Positions 16,933-24,906 of a stretch of 64,000 bases of DNA are shown piece by piece; positions within the stretch are counted from its first letter, which is position 1; every line of letters begins with the position of its first letter. The position numbers and the translations under genes are program-made. Origin of the DNA: Hymenobacter translucens (GTDB lineage Bacteria > Bacteroidota > Bacteroidia > Cytophagales > Hymenobacteraceae); NCBI RefSeq assembly GCF_020685205.1, contig NZ_JAJERB010000001.1, positions 372,001 through 436,000 on the forward strand, read 5' to 3'. Under the pieces are notes generated by a model. It saw nothing but the letters and a program-made list of their open reading frames with translations, searched no databases and had not been told where the DNA came from.

Positions 16933-17655
16933 GTGCCCCCTGCTCCTTTGCCCGCCCGCCCGCTTATCGATGTTATCATCCCCGCCTACAATGAGGAACA
17001 GTCCATTGGGCGCGTACTGGCCGAAATTCCGTTCAGTCTGGTCCGGGAGGTAATCGTCGTCGACAACAACTCCTCGGACCACACCGGGGAAGTGGCCCGG
17101 CGGGGCGGGGCGACGGTGCTGCGTGAGCTCCGGCCCGGCTACGGCCACGCCTGCCTGCGGGGCATAGCGCACTGCTTTGCCCGCCCCCAATCCGAGCAGG
17201 CCCATATCATCGTATTTCTCGACGGTGACTACTCCGACTACCCCGAAGAAATGCCCGACCTGGTAGCGCCCATCCTGCGGGGCGAGGCGGATATGGTCAT
17301 CGGGTCCCGGGCCCTGGGGCAACGCGAAGCCGGCTCGATGCTGCCCCAGCAGGTGTTCGGCAACTGGCTGGCCACGTCGCTGCTGCGCATGCTCTACGGC
17401 GCCCGGTTCACCGACCTGGGTCCGTTCCGGGCTATCCGCACCGAAGCCCTGCAACAGATTGGCATGCAAGACCAGACCTACGGGTGGACGGTGGAGATGC
17501 AGCTCAAGGCCGCCCGGCTCAAGCTGCGCAGCGTAGAGGTGCCGGTGCGCTACCGCCGCCGCATTGGGGTGTCGAAGGTATCGGGCACGGTGAAAGGCAC
17601 CCTCGGCGCCGGGTATAAGATTCTCTGGACGATCTTCAAGTATGCGGGCAAATAA
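16933..17655 (+). CDS. Family 2 glycosyltransferase (dolichol-phosphate-mannose-synthase-like)
   Basis: A protein of about 240 residues starting at GTG 16933 (a GTG at 16918 is also possible). It begins IDVIIPAYNEEQSIGRVL and has the metal-binding DGDYSDYPEEM (DxD-type), GSRALGQREAGSMLPQQVFGNWLA and FTDLGPFRAIR, all typical of GT2 enzymes of the DPM1-like branch. It lacks a transmembrane domain. Such enzymes move a sugar from a nucleotide donor, often to a polyprenyl phosphate. It is followed 66 bases later by a processive GT2 and then by a polytopic mannosyltransferase-like protein, so it could supply a lipid-linked sugar for them. Confidence 0.85.
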   Translation: MPPAPLPARPLIDVIIPAYNEEQSIGRVLAEIPFSLVREVIVVDNNSSDHTGEVARRGGATVLRELRPGYGHACLRGIAHCFARPQSEQAHIIVFLDGDYSDYPEEMPDLVAPILRGEADMVIGSRALGQREAGSMLPQQVFGNWLATSLLRMLYGARFTDLGPFRAIRTEALQQIGMQDQTYGWTVEMQLKAARLKLRSVEVPVRYRRRIGVSKVSGTVKGTLGAGYKILWTIFKYAGK

Positions 17656-17721
17656 CCTACCGGCGGGCCGCGGCGGCTCTTACCGGGAGCAGGCGGCCGG
17701 CTTTTCCTACGCTGCCTGCTG

Positions 17722-19182
17722 ATGCTCGGACTTGAAATCGTGCTGCTGGTGCTCTACGGGCTGTGCCTGGTGTTCATTCTGGGCTTCAGCCTGACGCAGC
17801 TGCAGCTTACCCGCCTCAGCCGCCACGCCTACCGGCAGCCGGCCCTGCCCGCTCCGCCCGATCCGGCCACCTGGCCGAGGGTCACGGTGCAGCTGCCCAT
17901 CTTCAACGAGCTGTTCGTGGTGGAGCGCATCATCGACGCGGCGGCGGCCCTCACCTACCCGGCCGGCCGCCTGCACATTCAGGTGCTCGACGACTCCACC
18001 GACGAAACCCTGGCTTTGTCCGAGGCCCGGATTGCCTGGCACCGGGACCGGGGCGTCAACATCGAGCTGGTGCGCCGCCCTACCCGGGAAGGCTACAAAG
18101 CCGGGGCCCTGGCCTACGGGCTGGAGCGCACCGCTGGGGAGTTTATTGCCATCTTCGACGCCGACTTTGTACCCGCTCCCGACTTTCTGCTTTGCACCGT
18201 GCCCTACTTCGCCGCTCCCGGGGTGGGCGTAGTGCAGACCCGCTGGGGCCACCTCAACGAGAATTTTTCCCTGCTGACGCGCCTGCAGAGCTTTGGCCTG
18301 AATGCCCATTTCCTGGTTGAGCAGGTGGGCCGCCACGCCGGGGGGCACTTCATCAACTTCAACGGCACCGGTGGGGTATGGCGGCGCAGCTGCATCGAGG
18401 ATGCCGGCGGCTGGCACTCCGACACGCTGACCGAAGACCTTGATCTGAGCTACCGGGCCCAGCTGAAAGGCTGGCTTTTTCAGTACCTGCCCCACGTGGT
18501 AGCGCCGGCCGAGCTGCCCGCAGCAATGGATGCGCTGAAGTCCCAGCAGTTCCGGTGGACCAAAGGGGCAGCCGAAACGGCCCGCAAGCACCTGGGAACC
18601 GTGCTGCGCTCCGGCCTGAAAACCTCGACCAAGTTGCACGCCGGCTTTCACCTGCTCAACAGCACCGTGTTCGTGGCCGTGCTGCTGATGGCCGTGCTGA
18701 GCGTGCCCCTGCTGCTGGTCCGTGAGTTCTCGCCCCACCTGAAGCCAGTGTTTCAGGCGGCTGCGGTGTTTCCGCTGAGCTTTCTGCCGCTGACCATGTT
18801 CTTTTACCTGTCGTGGCAGCAGGCCGACCCCGCCGCGCCGGCCCGGCGGTTTGTGCCCCGGTTCCTGCTGTTCCTGGCCATGTCGATGGGGCTTTCCTTG
18901 CACAACAGCCGGGCCGTGCTGGCCGGGCTGGCCCGGCGCCCCTCGGCTTTCATCCGGACGCCCAAGCAGGGACTGGTGAGCGGGCCCGCGTTCTGGCGCC
19001 GCCGCTACCGCACCGGCGGCCTCGACGGCCTCACCGTGGCGGAGGGCGTGCTGTGCCTGTATTTTGTGGCGGGCATCGGGGCAGGCTTTTACCTGCGCGA
19101 CTACGGACTGCTGCCTTTCCATCTGCTGCTGAGCGTGGGCTTCGGGCTGGTCTTCTACTATTCGGTTCGCCACAACAACTAG
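17722..19182 (+). CDS. Processive family 2 glycosyltransferase (CslA/cellulose-synthase-like)
   Basis: A 486-residue membrane protein. One N-terminal helix precedes a GT2 catalytic domain with VTVQLPIFNELFVVERII, LDDSTDETL, the DADFVP motif, TEDLDLSYRA and the QQFRWTKG (QxxRW) motif. Four C-terminal membrane helices follow. All four D,D,D,QxxRW elements of processive beta-glycan synthases are present. The sequence most resembles the CslA/glucomannan-synthase-like group found in Bacteroidota. The product (mannan, glucan or lipid glycan) is not known. It overlaps functionally with its neighbours in a three-gene operon; the next gene starts 3 bases after its stop. Confidence 0.88.
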   Translation: MLGLEIVLLVLYGLCLVFILGFSLTQLQLTRLSRHAYRQPALPAPPDPATWPRVTVQLPIFNELFVVERIIDAAAALTYPAGRLHIQVLDDSTDETLALSEARIAWHRDRGVNIELVRRPTREGYKAGALAYGLERTAGEFIAIFDADFVPAPDFLLCTVPYFAAPGVGVVQTRWGHLNENFSLLTRLQSFGLNAHFLVEQVGRHAGGHFINFNGTGGVWRRSCIEDAGGWHSDTLTEDLDLSYRAQLKGWLFQYLPHVVAPAELPAAMDALKSQQFRWTKGAAETARKHLGTVLRSGLKTSTKLHAGFHLLNSTVFVAVLLMAVLSVPLLLVREFSPHLKPVFQAAAVFPLSFLPLTMFFYLSWQQADPAAPARRFVPRFLLFLAMSMGLSLHNSRAVLAGLARRPSAFIRTPKQGLVSGPAFWRRRYRTGGLDGLTVAEGVLCLYFVAGIGAGFYLRDYGLLPFHLLLSVGFGLVFYYSVRHNN

Positions 19183-19185
19183 CCC

Positions 19186-20532
19186 GTGCCAAAGCTCCGC
19201 CCGCTTCTGCTGCCCCGGCTGCTGGCCTTTGGGATGAGCGCGGCGGCCTACTGGGGGCTGGCCTACGCAGTGCCGCGCCAAAGCTTTGGCTGGGTGCTGG
19301 CGCTGTTCGGAATCGCCTTCGTCGCCTACGCCGGTTTGCTGCGCCTGGGCCTAAGCCTGCGGGCCGGGCTGGCAGCGGCCCTGCTGCTGCGCCTGCTCTG
19401 GCTGCCGGCGCTGCCCGCCCTTTCCGACGACTACCACCGCTTCCGCTGGGACGGCATCCTGCTGGCCGCCGGGCAGAACCCTTACCTCTCCCGACCTGAT
19501 GAGCTCATGGCTGAGAAAGACGCAGCAAACGGTTCCTTAGCGCTGGAGCCCCTTTACGCCCGCCTCAACTCGCCCCACTACTACTCGGTGTATCCGCCGG
19601 TCTGCCAGGCGGTGTTCGGGCTGGCGGGGTGGTGGTTTCCGGATAAGGAGCAGGCTGCCGTGGTCCTGATGCGCCTGGTGCTGCTGGGGGCCGAAGCCCT
19701 TACGGCCTGGCTGCTGCTGGCGCTGCTGGGCGCGTGGCGGCTGCCGGCGCAGCGGGCGCTGATTTACCTGCTTAACCCGCTGGTGATTGTAGAGCTCACC
19801 GGCAACCTGCACTTCGAGGCCCTGCTGATCTGCCTGGTGCTGGCTACCTTCTGGCTGCTGCTGCGCGGAAGGCGGATGGGCTCGGCGGTGGCACTGGGTT
19901 TGGCGGTGGGAACCAAGCTGCTGCCTTTGCTGCTGCTGCCCCTGTTGGTGCGCCGGCTCGGCTGGCGGTGGTTAGTGCAGTACGGGCTGGTCGTCGCCGC
20001 CACGCTGGCTGTACTGTTTGCGCCGTTTATATCCGCTGATATGCTGGCAAATGTTGGCCGGAGCCTCAACCTTTACTTTCACTCGTTTGAGTTCAACGCC
20101 AGCCTGTACTATCTGCTGCGGGCCTGGGGGCAGTGGTACACCGGCTACAACCAGATTGCCGTTATCGGAACCGGGCTGGCGCTGGCCGTGGTGGCGCTGG
20201 TACTGCTGATCAGCTGGCGCGAACGGACGACGGAGCTTCACCGGCTGCCCCCTACCCTGCTGCTGCTGCTCACCGGCTACTACCTGCTGGCCACGGTGGT
20301 GCACCCGTGGTACCTCACGCCCCTGGTAGCGCTGAGCGTATTCACCCGCTACCGTTTCGCCCTGATCTGGTCCGCACTGGTAGTGCTTTCCTACTCGGCC
20401 TACCAAAGCAGCGTCTACGCCGAAAACCTGCTGCTCGTCGCCGCGGAATACCTCATCCTGCTGACCGTGCTGGCTTACGACCTGACCCGGACAAGACCTG
20501 ACGAAGAAGTTCACCAGTACCAAAGCCAATAG
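19186..20532 (+). CDS. Polytopic mannosyltransferase-like protein (GT-C type)
   Basis: A 448-residue protein starting at GTG, 3 bases after the previous stop. It has about 11 hydrophobic segments. The first extracytoplasmic loop contains LSDDYHRFRWDGILLAAGQNPY, with the DD..RF.WDG pattern seen in polyprenyl-phosphomannose-dependent GT-C enzymes (MptA/MptB and DUF2029-like). Later loops carry YYSVYPPVCQ and HPWYLTPL, typical of the same clan. It likely uses a lipid-linked sugar made by the DPM-like enzyme upstream. The last codons lie within a 7-nt-periodic AGC repeat. Confidence 0.8.
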   Translation: MPKLRPLLLPRLLAFGMSAAAYWGLAYAVPRQSFGWVLALFGIAFVAYAGLLRLGLSLRAGLAAALLLRLLWLPALPALSDDYHRFRWDGILLAAGQNPYLSRPDELMAEKDAANGSLALEPLYARLNSPHYYSVYPPVCQAVFGLAGWWFPDKEQAAVVLMRLVLLGAEALTAWLLLALLGAWRLPAQRALIYLLNPLVIVELTGNLHFEALLICLVLATFWLLLRGRRMGSAVALGLAVGTKLLPLLLLPLLVRRLGWRWLVQYGLVVAATLAVLFAPFISADMLANVGRSLNLYFHSFEFNASLYYLLRAWGQWYTGYNQIAVIGTGLALAVVALVLLISWRERTTELHRLPPTLLLLLTGYYLLATVVHPWYLTPLVALSVFTRYRFALIWSALVVLSYSAYQSSVYAENLLLVAAEYLILLTVLAYDLTRTRPDEEVHQYQSQ

Positions 20533-20560
20533 CCGTCAGCTAAAAGCCAACAGCTTCAAC
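20522..20560. repeat. One-armed heptameric repeat
   Basis: The word AGC recurs at 20524, 20531, 20538, 20545 and 20552, exactly 7 bases apart, with surrounding bases of type AAAGCCA. The array starts inside the last codons of the GT-C gene and fills the gap to the stop of the convergent gene. No matching inverted arm is seen, so it is a partial form of the two-armed elements elsewhere in the window. Confidence 0.7.
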
Positions 20561-21448
20561 TTAGTGCGTCCAGTAAGCGTAGCGGCGCTGGGATTTGAGC
20601 ACGAGGCTCCGGCCGTCCCAGGTGGTTTGGCGCAGCAGCACGTTCGGATACGCGCGGGCAAACCAGTACACGTTCCGCTTCTGCTGATCGAGCTGCACGA
20701 CCACGCGCCAGGCCGGCTCGGCAGCCTCGGCCGCGGCAGCTGCCGTCACGGCAACGCTGGCCTCGTAGTACGCCGGCGGCAGGGCTTTGCTGGTTTGCTG
20801 CAGCTCGCACACGGCTACCTCGAAGCGCGGCAGCTGGTCGAAGCGCAGGCTACGCAGCGTGTAGGGCAGCGCGTCCTCAAACAGCACGTTGCGGCGCAGG
20901 GCCCGCTCCCCGCTGCCCTGCCCGTCCCAGTACGAGTTGTACGACTGCGTGTACTGCAGGGCGTCGTCGGTAATGGCCTTGAACGTGTTGCCGCACCACT
21001 CCTGGGAGGAAGTCGTCAGCTTGTAGAGGGTGATGGGCTCGTCGCGCCGGAAAAACAGGCTGGTCAGGAAGTGGTACGGGTACTGGTCGGTTTCGATCCG
21101 GCAGAACTGGTTGACTTTCATCACCGGAAACAGGTCGGTGCGCTGGTAGTCGTCGGTCTTGACGTTGAAGCGCTGGTTGAATTCCTCTTTGACGGTAATC
21201 TGAACGTACTCGAAGCGCCGGGGCTTGTTGTAAATCACCCGCTCGGCATCATAAACCGCCACTTCTGCCAGGCCATCCTCCCAGAGCTTCTGCATGGCCC
21301 ACTGCTGGTCGAAGTGCCGGGCCAGCTGGGGCAATGCAGCTTCCGGGGCGTTGGCAGCCGTCCTCCCGGCTTGATCCGGCTCCGACGAGCAGGAGGCGCC
21401 CAACCACCCCATCGCGCTCAGCAAAACCAGGATTCGACAACGGCGCAT
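20561..21448 (-). CDS. Lipoprotein of unknown function
   Basis: A 295-residue protein with a lipoprotein-type signal (LLSAMGWLGASCSSEPD, lipidated Cys about residue 19). The mature part contains KPRRFEYVQITVKEEFNQRFNVK and WCGNTFKAI, and ends with VVQLDQQKRNVYWFARAYPNVLL. I do not recognise the family. The ATG at 21448 was chosen over an upstream start that would put 14 extra residues before the signal. It lies 28 bases downstream of the DUF2064 glycosyltransferase and reads in the same direction, so it may be the last gene of the arsenosugar-type operon, though nothing in its sequence links it to arsenic. Confidence 0.7.
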   Translation of the reverse strand: MRRCRILVLLSAMGWLGASCSSEPDQAGRTAANAPEAALPQLARHFDQQWAMQKLWEDGLAEVAVYDAERVIYNKPRRFEYVQITVKEEFNQRFNVKTDDYQRTDLFPVMKVNQFCRIETDQYPYHFLTSLFFRRDEPITLYKLTTSSQEWCGNTFKAITDDALQYTQSYNSYWDGQGSGERALRRNVLFEDALPYTLRSLRFDQLPRFEVAVCELQQTSKALPPAYYEASVAVTAAAAAEAAEPAWRVVVQLDQQKRNVYWFARAYPNVLLRQTTWDGRSLVLKSQRRYAYWTH

Positions 21449-21476
21449 AGCGGAAAAACAGAACAGTGAAATGAGG

Positions 21477-22118
21477 CTAGCGTACGGCATCCGTGCCGGG
21501 GCGTTGCCGTTGCGCAGCTTTTTCAGCCTGCTCCCAGGCCGCCAGATCGGCAGCCGTATCGATGTCGAGCAGCTCGGGCAGCAGCTTTACTTTCAGCTGC
21601 AGCCGCTGCGCATCAGCCAGGGTGTCGGCCAGCACGGATTCGGTGCTCCAACGCTTGCCGGCGAAGAAAGCGGGCTGCATCCGGCGCATGCCCAGCAGGT
21701 AGTAGCCCCCGTCGGCAGCCGGTCCCAGCACCACATCATGCGTCAGCAATGCCCCGAAGGCCTCGCGTAAATGACCATCGGTCAGCTGCGGGCAGTCGGT
21801 GCCGATAATCACCACAGCAGTGGCACTCTGGTCGAAGGCGGCCTGAAACGCGGCCCGCATCTTCTCCCCCAGGTCACCGGCGACCTGCTGCCGATGCTCG
21901 AAGCCGGGCCAGAGCGGGGTGTCAGGAGCAGCCGGGAGCTGCGCCGGGGCGGCCAGCCAGACGGTAGCCTGGGCGCGACAGTTCGTGACGGCAAGCTGGG
22001 TCCGGTCCAGCAGGAGCCGGTACACTTCCAGCGCCTTTTCATCCCCGACACCTGCTGCCAGCCGGGTCTTGACGCGCCCGGGCTCGGGGTGGCGGGCAAA
22101 TATCAGCAGTTGCTCCAT
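21477..22118 (-). CDS. DUF2064/arsenosugar-type glycosyltransferase (TIGR04282 family)
   Basis: A 213-residue GT-A-fold protein. It starts MEQLLIFARHPEPGRVKTRLA and has IIGTDCPQLTDGHLREAF, GPAADGGYYLLGM and TESVLADTLA, the markers of the TIGR04282 family. These genes are usually found next to arsS in Bacteroidota and cyanobacteria and are thought to act in arsenosugar assembly. The ATG at 22118 shares one base with the stop of the rhodanese gene, which shows tight translational coupling; a GTG one codon upstream is less likely. Confidence 0.88.
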   Translation of the reverse strand: MEQLLIFARHPEPGRVKTRLAAGVGDEKALEVYRLLLDRTQLAVTNCRAQATVWLAAPAQLPAAPDTPLWPGFEHRQQVAGDLGEKMRAAFQAAFDQSATAVVIIGTDCPQLTDGHLREAFGALLTHDVVLGPAADGGYYLLGMRRMQPAFFAGKRWSTESVLADTLADAQRLQLKVKLLPELLDIDTAADLAAWEQAEKAAQRQRPGTDAVR

Positions 22119-22681
22119 CACTCGTACACGGGCTTACCGCGGCTCAGCCAGGAGCTCCACAGGGCCGAGTAGGGATGAATGTTCGTGGTAGCGCCCTTGG
22201 CGTTGAACACCGGCCGTCCTTCGTTGACCCACTGAAAAATACCGCCGTAGAGGTTCCGGACCGTGGCAAAACCGAGCGTCTGCAGCCGCTCTCCCACCCG
22301 CTCGCTCCGGTAGCCCACCGAGCAGTACACCACCACGGTCCGGTCGCGGGGCAGGCCGCTGAAGTCCGCCTGCTCGAAATGGTCGAAGTCCACGAGCCGG
22401 GCCCCGGCCAGGTGGCTAACCTTGTACTCAGCCGGCGTACGGGCATCGAGCAGCAGAACGGACTGGGGGGCACGCTGCAGCCGGGCGGCCAGCTCAGCGG
22501 GCTGCATCAGCGGCACGGTTTCGCGGTACAGTACCCGCAGCATCTGGTCGTAGGCCGGGTCCCGGCCCGGATGCGCGCTCTTGTCCTGGCTGCAGGCCGG
22601 CAGGGCCAACCCCCAGCCAAGGAGACTGAGCAAAAGGGCCGTGCGCTTGAGCAAAGACGTATTCAAGCCGAAAAAACTCAA
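22118..22681 (-). CDS. Lipoprotein rhodanese-domain protein
   Basis: A 187-residue protein with a lipoprotein signal (LLLSLLGWGLALPAC) and one rhodanese domain. The active-site loop is VVVYCSVGYRSERVG, with the persulphide-forming Cys present. The domain begins LLLDARTPAEYKVSHLAGARLVDF. The start appears to be a TTG at 22681 that overlaps the arsS stop (TTGA); no ATG precedes the signal peptide. Its position between arsS and the DUF2064 gene is the usual one in arsenosugar-type clusters. It would act outside the cytoplasmic membrane, so the sulphur or arsenic substrate is unclear. Confidence 0.85.
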   Translation of the reverse strand: MSFFGLNTSLLKRTALLLSLLGWGLALPACSQDKSAHPGRDPAYDQMLRVLYRETVPLMQPAELAARLQRAPQSVLLLDARTPAEYKVSHLAGARLVDFDHFEQADFSGLPRDRTVVVYCSVGYRSERVGERLQTLGFATVRNLYGGIFQWVNEGRPVFNAKGATTNIHPYSALWSSWLSRGKPVYE

Positions 22682-23727
22682 ACGGTGGCTCCTCCGCAGC
22701 TGGACCCGGCCCCGGCCGTGCAGCCGAAGCAGTGCTGGTTGATGACAATGCTGCGGCCCAGCAGCGCCTCCAGGTTAAAGTCCCGGATATGCTGGGGAGC
22801 GGTGGCATGCACGGGCAGCTCCAGCATCTGGTTGAAGTCGCAGTCGTAGAGGAGGCCGTCCCAGCCAATGGACAGCGTGGTGCGGCACATCACGTTGGCC
22901 GCCGCAGCGGGGTTGTAGGCGGCCACCAGCTTGTCCATGTAGCCGGCGTAGTTGCCGGTTTCAAGCAGGTAATCCAGAAACCGGCTGATGGGCAGGTTGG
23001 TAATGGCCAGCAGGGAGTTGAACGCCACGCCCTGCTCCCGGGCCAGGCGCTGCTTGAAGTCGCGCTCCAGCCCGGCCTGACTACCCGGCAGAAACGCCCC
23101 CGAAGGGTTGTAGACCAGATCCAGGGTCAGGCCCGAGTTTTCGACGCCGTAACCGACTTCGTTCAGCATCCGCAAAGCCCGGATCGAGCGGGCAAACACG
23201 CCTTCGCCCCGCTGCGCATCGGTGCGGGTAGCCGAGAAGTGCGGCAGGGACGATACCACCCGCACCCGGTGCCGGGCAAAGAACTCGGGCAGGTCGTGGT
23301 ACTTGGGGTTGGCTACAATGATGGTCAGGTTGCAGCGCACGATGGTCTGCCGGCCCAAAGCCGAAATCTGCTCGACCAGCCAGCGGAAATCAGGGTTCAT
23401 TTCCGGGGCGCCCCCGGTCAGGTCCACCACCTCGATATCGGTGGCAGCCAGGGCATCGAGGCAGAGCTGCATCGTTTCCCGGGTCATAATCTCGGTGCGG
23501 TCCGGCCCGGCATCGACGTGGCAGTGCCGGCAGGTCTGGTTGCACATCTTGCCCACGTTGATCTGCATCACGCTCAGGCCCGTAGGCTGCAGGGGCAGCA
23601 GGCCCGACTCCCTGAGCTGGCTGGCAAACGACGGCAGCCGGGCTCCCTCCGCCTCGGCCTGGCTAAGCACCGTCAGCTGGTAGCCGGCATCGGCCAGGGC
23701 GTGGTGCTGGGCGTGGAGAGACTTCAT
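22678..23727 (-). CDS. arsS: Arsenosugar biosynthesis radical SAM protein ArsS
   Basis: A 349-residue radical SAM enzyme. The cluster-binding motif is CNQTCRHC (CxxxCxxC) in VMQINVGKMCNQTCRHCHVD, followed by the SAM-binding DLTGGAPEMN. A C-terminal region rich in Cys (CFGCTAGAGSSCGG) probably holds a second cluster, as in ArsS. The length and both ends match the family. ArsS transfers a 5'-deoxyadenosyl group to a methylated arsenic species. The downstream rhodanese and glycosyltransferase genes overlap its 3' end. The arsM methyltransferase that would supply the substrate is not in this window. Confidence 0.93.
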   Translation of the reverse strand: MKSLHAQHHALADAGYQLTVLSQAEAEGARLPSFASQLRESGLLPLQPTGLSVMQINVGKMCNQTCRHCHVDAGPDRTEIMTRETMQLCLDALAATDIEVVDLTGGAPEMNPDFRWLVEQISALGRQTIVRCNLTIIVANPKYHDLPEFFARHRVRVVSSLPHFSATRTDAQRGEGVFARSIRALRMLNEVGYGVENSGLTLDLVYNPSGAFLPGSQAGLERDFKQRLAREQGVAFNSLLAITNLPISRFLDYLLETGNYAGYMDKLVAAYNPAAAANVMCRTTLSIGWDGLLYDCDFNQMLELPVHATAPQHIRDFNLEALLGRSIVINQHCFGCTAGAGSSCGGATV

Positions 23728-23730
23728 TTT

Positions 23731-23880
23731 TCTGAGGTGCTGCTGCGTTGATAAGGTGCTGACGTGCGGATGGGGAATGTGCTGACGCAGATTCTGCCGT
23801 CCTACTTTGAGGAGTAGAATTGAAAAATCAGCTCCCCGGCACAGTCAACCCCATTAGCCCATTAAAAGGTCACATCGTCA
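23731..23880. repeat. Short-period inverted-repeat element upstream of arsS
   Basis: The interval between the arsS start and the stop of the AhpD-like gene contains GTGCTG three times on the left (23737, 23756 and 23779). On the right, read on the minus strand, there are related words (GATGTGA, ATGGGCTAATGGGG). It runs from 3 bases before the arsS ATG to beyond the AhpD-like stop. The arms match less well than in the other elements, so this is a medium-confidence member of the same class. Confidence 0.5.
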
Positions 23881-24208
23881 GCTCCTTGGCTTTGTTCATC
23901 ATCTGCACGCCGTGAACCAGGGCCGAGCCGCCCTTGATGGCCGCCGCCACGTGGACGGCTTCCATCATCTGTGCCTCGTCGGCACCTTTCTGCAGGGAGT
24001 CGGTGGTGTAGGCGTCGATGCAGTACGGGCACTGCACGGCGTGGGCCACGGCCAGCGCAATCAGGGCCTTTTCCCGCTCACTCAGCGCGCCTTCCTTGAA
24101 TACCTCAGCGTAGTAGGCGAAAAACTTGCTGCCCATTTCCTGCTGCCAGGCGGTGATGTTGCCGAACTTGGCCAGGTCGGCCGGATTGTAGTACGTCGCG
24201 TTGTCCAT
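23870..24208 (-). CDS. Arsenosugar-associated AhpD-like carboxymuconolactone decarboxylase-family protein
   Basis: A 112-residue all-alpha protein of the AhpD/CMD fold. It has the redox pair CPYC in AVAHAVQCPYCIDAYTTDSL, with the preceding KALIALAVAHA helix. The N-terminus MDNATYYNPADLAKFGNIT is typical of the arsenosugar-biosynthesis-associated peroxidase-like subgroup (TIGR04169). It reads in the same direction as arsS, 142 bases upstream. It is probably a thiol peroxidase or redox partner. The ATG at 24208 is preferred over an upstream start on the basis of family length. Confidence 0.85.
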   Translation of the reverse strand: MDNATYYNPADLAKFGNITAWQQEMGSKFFAYYAEVFKEGALSEREKALIALAVAHAVQCPYCIDAYTTDSLQKGADEAQMMEAVHVAAAIKGGSALVHGVQMMNKAKELTM

Positions 24209-24294
24209 TGTGGAAAAGAAATAGCGGGCACCGGGGCCCACGAACGGGGGAATAAGCTTGCCTGAAAGAACGGCTCAAGAACCGGCCCTGTGGT

Positions 24295-24852
24295 TTATTG
24301 TTTGGCTTGCCGGGGCAGCCGCTCTACGCGAATCTGGACTTTCTCCCCGTTTTCGCTCGTAGTAGGCGTCACTTTGATTCGGTCGCCCTCATCAAAGTAG
24401 TTGGCCAGCCCGCGCGTAATGCCGACGGCCAGCGCGCCCATGCGCCGCTTCGAGATATAGTCGACCAGTAGCTCATTCTCGGAAACCCGCGTCACGTGCA
24501 GTACCGGGGGCGAAGCCTCGGCGTGGTTGCGCCGCACCTGCCCGTGCATGGTATGCTCGGTGTTCTCAATCATTTCCAGGGTCCGCCACTCCGGCTGCAC
24601 GTACTTGCTGTACACCAGCATCAGGTCAGGCACCAGAAATTCGCCGAACTTTTCCTGCAGGACTTCCGCGGGAATACCGGTCATTTCTGCAGCCTGCCCC
24701 ACCAGCTGGTAGATGTGCTCGTCGGGGTAAACCGTATTGATGTCAAAATCAGCGCTGCTCAGCCCCGACAGCTCAATGAGCTTGATCCAGGTACTGTAGT
24801 CGTAATGGGTTTGAACAAACCGCTTGAGAAGAATGAATATCGAACCGTGCAC
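24295..24852 (-). CDS. H-NOX (haem nitric oxide/oxygen-binding) sensor protein
   Basis: A 185-residue stand-alone H-NOX domain starting at GTG. It begins HGSIFILLKRFVQTHYDYSTW, as the family does. Aligning by the conserved Pro pair (residues 115-116) places the proximal haem-ligating His at residue 103. The haem-propionate motif YISKR (YxSxR) is intact. It should bind NO, and possibly O2 or CO, and signal to a partner. In other bacteria H-NOX genes sit beside a histidine kinase or cyclic-di-GMP enzyme; here neither is adjacent. The nearest neighbours are an anti-sigma/sigma pair upstream and the arsenosugar set downstream. Confidence 0.9.
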   Translation of the reverse strand: MHGSIFILLKRFVQTHYDYSTWIKLIELSGLSSADFDINTVYPDEHIYQLVGQAAEMTGIPAEVLQEKFGEFLVPDLMLVYSKYVQPEWRTLEMIENTEHTMHGQVRRNHAEASPPVLHVTRVSENELLVDYISKRRMGALAVGITRGLANYFDEGDRIKVTPTTSENGEKVQIRVERLPRQAKQ

Positions 24853-24906
24853 TGGGAGAAAGAAACGTGAGGCGTAAAGGTACGCACCGGAGCGCGCACG
24901 GGCCGC

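Noticed and set aside
17707..19281. Long open frame on the minus strand opposite the CslA-like gene
   Set aside because: It is rich in Gln, His and Arg, as expected for a shadow of a GC-rich gene, and has no recognisable domain.
24295..24852. H-NOX considered as a guanylate cyclase fragment
   Set aside because: It is a complete stand-alone domain of family length; no cyclase domain follows.
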